Positions 43,749-47,461 of a stretch of DNA of 47,461 nucleotides are shown piece after piece (within the stretch, counting starts at the first letter, position 1; each line of letters opens with the position of its first letter). Both the position numbers and the translations under genes were made by a program. The DNA is taken from assembly GCA_949295995.1 (NCBI GenBank), contig CASFNK010000032.1:1-47461 (forward strand). Direction: 5' to 3'. The notes below the pieces were generated by a model, which was given only the letters and a program-made list of their open reading frames with translations, did not search any database and was not told the origin of the DNA. Origin of the DNA: an uncultured Pseudomonadota bacterium (lineage in GTDB: Bacteria; Pseudomonadota; Alphaproteobacteria; RF32; CAG-239).

Positions 43749-43872
43749 CTTTCGTCTCGCCTGCTCCTCCTTGTCAAACTCCCTTTTTCGGGAGTTCGAA
43801 CCTCATCTTTCCTCAACATAACCAAAGCCCTGCACTTTGGCAGGGCTTTGGTTATGGCGGAGAGAGGGAGAT
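43749..43872 (+). repeat. Direct repeat, copy 2 (124 bp), overlapping the tRNA-Ser 3' end
   Basis: Second copy, 56 bp after the first. Its right end is the 3' terminus of the intact tRNA-Ser gene. The period between copies is 180 bp. Between them lies a unique stretch with a GCGCTGCGTCGTCGC region. Confidence 0.9.
43824..43849 (-). terminator. Terminator of tRNA-Ser, duplicated with the repeat
   Basis: A 10-bp perfect stem AAAGCCCTGC / GCAGGGCTTT with a 6-nt loop just past the tRNA 3' end. An identical hairpin sits at 43644-43669. Confidence 0.6.
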
Positions 43873-43944
43873 TCGAACTCCCGGTACCCGCAAGAGTACA
43901 ATTGATTTCGAGTCAACCGCATTCGACCACTCTGCCATCTCTCC
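43855..43944 (-). tRNA. tRNA-Ser (anticodon CGA)
   Basis: A 90-nt class II tRNA. The acceptor GGAGAGA pairs with TCTCTCC, the anticodon loop is CTCGAAA, there is a long variable arm, T loop TTCGAAT, and CCA is encoded. Confidence 0.96.
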
Positions 43945-43986
43945 ACGAGAGCTATTTGTAAAATGAAGTTTGCGTTTTGGCAAGTA

Positions 43987-44586
43987 TTATTTAAAGACTT
44001 TCACTCTTTTTTCAATATTTTCAAAAGATTTAACATCTGCTGAAGTTTCCACACTTCCCATTGGCATCTGAGCAATCAATTTCCAAGATTGGGGCAAATT
44101 CCACTCTTCTTTCACCTTATCTTCAATTAATTCATTATAATGTTGCAAACTTGCCCCCGCTCCTTCAGCTTCTATGGCTGTCCACACCATATATTGCAAC
44201 ATTCCGTTAGATTGTTGCACCCAAATTGGAAAATTTTGCGCATAAGCCGGATACTTTTTTTCCAAAGCAGTAACAACGGAGGTATCTTCAAAAAACAAAA
44301 TTGTGGCATAACCATTAGCAAAACTTTTTATTTTTGCTTCAGTTGGGGCAAATTTATTAGCCGGCACAATTTCACGCAACGCATTATAAACCATACCCCA
44401 CAATTTTAAATGCGCCTCACCTAATAACACCACAACTCGAGCTGATTGTGAGTTAAAAGCACTCGGACAATGCATCACTTTGTGTTTAACCAAATTAACG
44501 AGTTTATCTTGAGGAATCACCTCTTTTTTACCCAAATCATAAATAGAGCGTCTTTTTTCAATCACATCATCCCAACAAGCAACCAT
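43987..44586 (-). CDS. Nitroreductase family protein
   Basis: A 199-residue FMN-dependent oxidoreductase of the nitroreductase fold, closest to the short YdgI/HBN1-like subgroup. Visible motifs are the N-terminal RRSIYDL, the core HCPSAFNSQSARVVVLLG, and the C-terminal IEAEGAGASLQHYNELIE. Substrates are unknown (quinones or nitro compounds are typical). The ATG at 44586 has a perfect AGGAGG at 5-nt spacing; a GTG lies one codon upstream. It reads towards tRNA-Ser and may share its transcript. Confidence 0.88.
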   Translation of the reverse strand: MVACWDDVIEKRRSIYDLGKKEVIPQDKLVNLVKHKVMHCPSAFNSQSARVVVLLGEAHLKLWGMVYNALREIVPANKFAPTEAKIKSFANGYATILFFEDTSVVTALEKKYPAYAQNFPIWVQQSNGMLQYMVWTAIEAEGAGASLQHYNELIEDKVKEEWNLPQSWKLIAQMPMGSVETSADVKSFENIEKRVKVFK

Positions 44587-44671
44587 CACATCCTCCTAAA
44601 AATAAACAAAATGTTAAACATTAATCTATATATTAATTCTATAAAAAACAATGATTATGCAAAAATATTTC

Positions 44672-44699
44672 TTGACCTTTTACTGAATTTGTCTATAAT
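44672..44699 (+). promoter_or_regulatory. Promoter of the beta-barrel gene
   Basis: TTGACC, 16-nt spacer, TATAAT; one of the strongest promoters in the window. Confidence 0.75.
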
Positions 44700-44741
44700 A
44701 TGGACAAATTTAACGGAAAAGAACTTTTTGAGAAATTAAAA

Positions 44742-45302
44742 ATGAAAAAACAGATACTAACAATAATTTTATCATTTTTACTCACTTTCAGTGTAATAGG
44801 AAACTCTTACGCTTATAGCGACAGATCAAAAATATATATTGGTGCCGACTATGTATATTCTGAAATAAAATACAAAAACAACACAGTATATGAAATGGAT
44901 GACGGCTATAATGGAATTGCACCGGTAATTGGTTTTAGTTCATACGGAATAGGTCTTGAATTATGGTATTTATTTGCCGATGAAGCCAGCAATCAATTTG
45001 GATATTCTTCAAAACTTTCAGGTTACGGAGCAGATTTAATGGGCGAAGCACCCCTAACCGATAATTTTTCATTAATAGTATCCTTAGGTTTAGCTCAATA
45101 TAAATTTAAAATCAAGCAACCCTCTGGCTGGAAAATAGAAGATGATGCTTCAGGACCAAGATTTGGTATTGGTTTGCAATATGAAATTTTACCGCATATT
45201 GCTCTACGAGGGATGTTCCACTATACTTCCCTCAATTCTGGTGAAACTGACTTTTATGATGCAATTAGCGAATTTTCAGGCGGCGTAAGAATAATCTTTT
45301 AA
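44742..45302 (+). CDS. Outer-membrane beta-barrel protein (second)
   Basis: A 186-residue protein with a signal peptide (MKKQILTIILSFLLTFS, cut after SYA) and a barrel-like mature part: IYIGADYVYSEIKY, LSLGLAQYKFKI in modified form, FGIGLQYEI and the C-terminal FSGGVRIIF ending in Phe. It resembles the barrel at 11257-11850 in size and layout with low identity. The ATG at 44742 starts the signal peptide; a longer reading from 44700 would fall at the transcription start. Role unknown. Confidence 0.8.
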   Translation: MKKQILTIILSFLLTFSVIGNSYAYSDRSKIYIGADYVYSEIKYKNNTVYEMDDGYNGIAPVIGFSSYGIGLELWYLFADEASNQFGYSSKLSGYGADLMGEAPLTDNFSLIVSLGLAQYKFKIKQPSGWKIEDDASGPRFGIGLQYEILPHIALRGMFHYTSLNSGETDFYDAISEFSGGVRIIF

Positions 45303-45313
45303 ACACCCTAAAC

Positions 45314-45340
45314 AGCCCGAACTTATCGGGCTTTTATTTT
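45314..45340 (+). terminator. Terminator of the beta-barrel gene
   Basis: AGCCCGA / TCGGGCT stem with ACTTA loop followed by TTTATTTT. Confidence 0.85.
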
Positions 45341-45358
45341 GTAAAAAACTTCTCCTAT

Positions 45359-45488
45359 TAGGTTTTGCGATTAAACGCGCCGCATTTATTAATTCCACAA
45401 GTTATAAAGATTGAGCAAAGAAAGAAGAAAGCATCGCGGCGTCGGGGCAACCTAGCCCAAACAGCTAAGTCCTGCGATTAAACGCGCC
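45359..45488. other. Gene-free region with 16-bp direct repeats and long-range pairing
   Basis: TGCGATTAAACGCGCC occurs at 45366-45381 and 45473-45488. TAGGTT (45359-45364) can pair with AACCTA (45449-45454), and CGCCGC (45478 region excluded; 45378-45383) with GCGGCG (45436-45441). No reading frame or known RNA is apparent. The stretch is noticeably richer in G/C than its surroundings and lies between a barrel gene terminator and the tRNA-Gly terminator. Confidence 0.4.
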
Positions 45489-45498
45489 ACGTTTACAA

Positions 45499-45522
45499 CA
45501 AAACCTCCACAAAGGGAGGTTT
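45499..45522 (-). terminator. Terminator of tRNA-Gly (GCC)
   Basis: AAACCTCC / GGAGGTTT perfect stem; leftward it runs into TTTTGTTGT. It lies 5 nt past the tRNA. Confidence 0.7.
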
Positions 45523-45527
45523 GAAAA

Positions 45528-45602
45528 TGGAGCGGGTGAAGGGATTCGAACCCTCGACATCAACCTTGGCAAGGTTGCGCTCTACCCCTGAGCTACGCCC
45601 GC
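45528..45602 (-). tRNA. tRNA-Gly (anticodon GCC)
   Basis: A 75-nt cloverleaf with anticodon loop TTGCCAA, T loop TTCGAAT and encoded CCA. The acceptor GCGGGCG against CACCCGC has one C-A mismatch at pair 6-67, where the other tRNA-Gly in this window has U-A. Confidence 0.95.
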
Positions 45603-45719
45603 ATTAAGTAGAACGAGATATTAATTACCATATTCAAAAAAAAATGCAAGCATAAATTTTGCTTTTTTTGATTTTTTTTGCATAGGCATAAGCATTTACA
45701 AACTAACAAGTTGTTTTTA

Positions 45720-46340
45720 CTAATAGTTTGGAATAATTTGCTTATAAACTTCTCTTTTAGGAGGAAGCTCAATTCCCTCAAATTTATCCTTATCCAAATC
45801 GTAAGTAATATGCACATAATCACAATTTTCGACTCTTTGTACAGGATAACCGAAAACTTTTTGTATCAAGGAGGTAATAGCATGACCATGAGAGGATAAA
45901 CCGATAGCCCGATAAGAATAAGTCGCACAGGCTTCTTTAATCACCTCAATCATCCGCAAAGCGACTTGACGCAGGCTTTCTCCTTCGGGAAACGGAATTT
46001 CAGGATTTTCATAAGATTTTTTGAAATCAGGATAAACCTCTTCCCTTTCAATAGTATAGAGACCGTTCAGGATACCATAATTAACTTCACGCAATCTTTT
46101 ATCAAAGACAATCGGAGTCTTAAGAGCATTTGCCACAATTTCGCCCGTTTGCTGAGCACGCAACAAATCCGAGCTGATGATGAGTTTAATTTTTTTATCT
46201 TTAAGTTTATCGGCTAATTTTTGCGCTTGTTCTTGCCCCACCACGGTTAGGGGAACGGGATATTCGTGTTGTCCTTGCGGACGTCCCTCAGCATTCCAAA
46301 TTGTTTGTCCATGTCGAAATATATAAAAATGTTTTTTCAT
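45720..46340 (-). CDS. Histidine phosphatase family protein (phosphoglycerate-mutase-like)
   Basis: A 206-residue enzyme. The nucleophile motif FRHGQT holds H10, ISSDLLRAQQTGEI supplies the phosphate-binding Arg, LREVNYG the acid Glu, and LSSHGHAITSL the second His. It resembles cofactor-independent broad phosphatases (PhoE, CobC or GpmB type); the substrate is not evident. AAGGTGCATA precedes the ATG. It lies on its own, 37 nt after the TM2-domain gene. Confidence 0.9.
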   Translation of the reverse strand: MKKHFYIFRHGQTIWNAEGRPQGQHEYPVPLTVVGQEQAQKLADKLKDKKIKLIISSDLLRAQQTGEIVANALKTPIVFDKRLREVNYGILNGLYTIEREEVYPDFKKSYENPEIPFPEGESLRQVALRMIEVIKEACATYSYRAIGLSSHGHAITSLIQKVFGYPVQRVENCDYVHITYDLDKDKFEGIELPPKREVYKQIIPNY

Positions 46341-46377
46341 TATGCACCTTCTTAGCGAGACTATGCCACACAGAGGC

Positions 46378-46818
46378 TTAAGATTCGGTTACCAAATCGG
46401 CATTTTGCCACACCCAAATGAACACAATGATTGATAAAATTCGCAAACTCCAAATAACAATTTTTGACCCTTTGAAAAACACGCCATTCGCACTTTTATT
46501 AATAAAAAACAATTCTCCCCACGCCCAAGCGGCAGTAAAAATCAGCGGCAAAAAGGCAAACAAAGGTGATGTAAGAGTTAAGATTGCCTGGGTCCAACCT
46601 CGTTTAGCATAACCGGCATAAAGATTATGAATTCCGATTGTCCCCAAAAAGAACGCCAATAAGATATAAATAATGCCACTTTTAGCATAAGCCTCTTCTC
46701 GCCGACCTCGAACAATCCTCTTAGCAATATGACTTTTAAGTTGCTCATACTGCGTATCGTTCACAACGCCTCTGGCTTTCAGAGCTTTGAGTTCATCTAA
46801 ATTATTAAAATCAACCAT
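46378..46818 (-). CDS. TM2-domain membrane protein with N-terminal SHOCT-like helix
   Basis: A 146-residue protein. Residues 1-30 (NLDELKALKARGVVNDTQYEQLKSH, split here) look like a SHOCT-type helical motif. The TM2 domain follows: LLAFFLGTIGIHNLYAGYAKRG and a second segment, with an additional membrane segment at the C-terminus. The ATG at 46818 is preferred since GAGGATGTT precedes it; a longer reading exists. TM2 proteins are small envelope proteins of unknown function. Confidence 0.8.
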   Translation of the reverse strand: MVDFNNLDELKALKARGVVNDTQYEQLKSHIAKRIVRGRREEAYAKSGIIYILLAFFLGTIGIHNLYAGYAKRGWTQAILTLTSPLFAFLPLIFTAAWAWGELFFINKSANGVFFKGSKIVIWSLRILSIIVFIWVWQNADLVTES

Positions 46819-46868
46819 AACATCCTCACTCTTAAAGAGTATAGCAGAAGAGAATAAATTAAGCATTA

Positions 46869-46901
46869 AAAAACCGCTTGGAGATGAACCAAGCGGTTTT
46901 T
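46869..46901. terminator. Terminator between the XRE gene and the TM2 gene
   Basis: A perfect 13-bp stem AAAAACCGCTTGG / CCAAGCGGTTTTT with a 7-nt loop and T or A tracts at both ends. Confidence 0.88.
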
Positions 46902-47011
46902 GATTATACGGTAAAGTATCGCTACTTATTTTCTCATTCCTTCATCTCTTTACCCGCATAACCTCCCCCAATATCCTCACCACAAGACATTGCGGGATAA
47001 AAACTTGTACG

Positions 47012-47266
47012 TTATTTTTCTTTAATATTCAGGCTGACATCAAGATTATAATAATCAATCAAAGTTTCAATATCCAAGTTATAAAGACTTGATTTTCCTT
47101 TTTCGATTTTCTCTAAACTTTTAAGGTTGATTTTGGTCTCATGACAGACTTGTTCAGGGCTAATTTGGCGTTTTGAACGTATAATCAAAAGCAAACTTCC
47201 CAGCACCTGCCCGATAGTCGTGCGCAAATCCTTGGCATTGATTTGCACGTTTATTTTTTCAAACAT
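47012..47266 (-). CDS. Small XRE-family (Cro/CI-type) DNA-binding protein
   Basis: An 84-residue helix-turn-helix protein. GQVLGSLLLIIRSKRQISPE then QVCHETKINLKSLEKIEKGK match the XRE/HTH_3 core, with SLYNLDIETLIDYYNLD as the fourth and fifth helices. The ATG at 47266 is chosen because GAGGAG lies 6 nt upstream; the frame is open further. It is divergent from the partial gene at the right edge, with a hairpin between them, the usual place for a self-binding site. Targets unknown. Confidence 0.85.
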   Translation of the reverse strand: MFEKINVQINAKDLRTTIGQVLGSLLLIIRSKRQISPEQVCHETKINLKSLEKIEKGKSSLYNLDIETLIDYYNLDVSLNIKEK

Positions 47267-47308
47267 TTTTAGCTCCTCACTTTTATATGTTTTTATAAAA
47301 AAGCAAAA

Positions 47309-47330
47309 CCACCTTTTATTCAAAAGGTGG
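47309..47330. promoter_or_regulatory. Perfect hairpin CCACCTTTT-N4-AAAAGGTGG in the divergent intergenic region
   Basis: A 9-bp dyad, 43 bp ahead of the XRE gene start and 55 bp before the partial gene. On the minus strand it is followed by a T-rich stretch. It could be an operator or a leader terminator. Confidence 0.4.
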
Positions 47331-47384
47331 AGGAGCGATGACCAATAATATCCCCTTAAAACATGATTTAGTTTGCGTGTAAAA

Positions 47385-47461
47385 ATGTCAGATACTAAGA
47401 AAACGACGCCGCAGATAGTTGCTGCTACCTGCAAGGAGTTTTCTGACGGAGATGCTTTTTA
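47385..47461 (+). CDS. Start of an unidentified gene (cut by right edge)
   Basis: Only 25 codons are visible: ATG, then SDTKKTTPQIVAATCKEFSD and further GDAFL. Codon choice and amino-acid mix look like real protein, and an in-frame stop lies 21 nt upstream. No strong ribosome site is seen before the ATG; an in-frame TTG at 47373 is an alternative. Too short to identify. Confidence 0.5.
   Translation, partial: MSDTKKTTPQIVAATCKEFSDGDAF

Noticed and set aside
43569..43872. CRISPR array
   Set aside because: Only two 124-bp copies with one 56-bp gap; no cas genes; one end is a tRNA.
43668..43966. Two overlapping plus-strand frames across the repeat
   Set aside because: They read through the repeat and tRNA-Ser antisense and show no protein-like composition.

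Overview
The window looks like the chromosome of an AT-rich Gram-negative alphaproteobacterium. The evidence is an LPS-assembly lipoprotein (LptE) beside holA, leuS and a DUF3576 lipoprotein, an IalB-like protein next to rlmN, and outer-membrane beta-barrels. The species cannot be named from sequence alone. Host-associated or low-oxygen life is only an inference, drawn from the proton-pumping pyrophosphatase and the large iron-sulfur/flavodoxin operon. No prophage, insertion sequence, rRNA operon or CRISPR array is visible. tRNA genes: Gly-TCC, Tyr-GTA, Arg-CCG, Ser-CGA, Gly-GCC.

Layout. 1-1018: tuf (cut by the left edge) behind tRNA-Tyr and tRNA-Gly, read leftward. 1091-7988: rightward murQ, rlmB, an ABC ATPase, a giant permease/GldG/DUF4340 fusion and a cation-efflux pump. 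7989-8607: no protein gene, but an unidentified structured RNA with a near-consensus promoter and a terminator. 8608-16991: H+-pyrophosphatase, a beta-barrel, an unknown protein, cysS, a membrane-anchored GH108-type lysozyme, a MIF-like tautomerase, an acetyltransferase and tRNA-Arg. 17066-20794: rpmB, dnaB, a small membrane protein overlooked by ATG-based calling, two tandem YcgN-like proteins and a YgjP-like metalloprotease. 20894-24928: a Bax-inhibitor-family protein and the conserved rpmH-rnpA-yidD-yidC-engB cluster. 24929-25990: a lipoprotein gene between two large RNA/DNA fold structures. 25976-34523: rlmN, IalB-like, cca, a methyltransferase-like protein, DUF378, then the leftward DUF3576-leuS-lptE-holA group.

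34669-43521 is one long rightward gene train: rsmB, a ketopantoate-reductase-like protein, a degenerate MraY/WecA-like membrane protein, a TPR protein, a six-cluster NapH/NapG-like membrane ferredoxin, TatA, TatC, a Tat-exported aldo/keto reductase with two Fe-S clusters, and a secreted flavodoxin. I read the last five as an envelope redox module that carries its own Tat translocon. A MerR-type promoter (19-bp spacer with a dyad) lies in front of the reductase. This is the best candidate here for an undescribed system.

43522-47461: a 124-bp tandem repeat containing the 3' end of tRNA-Ser, a nitroreductase, a second beta-barrel, tRNA-Gly, a histidine phosphatase, a TM2 protein, a small XRE-type regulator and the first codons of a gene cut by the right edge.
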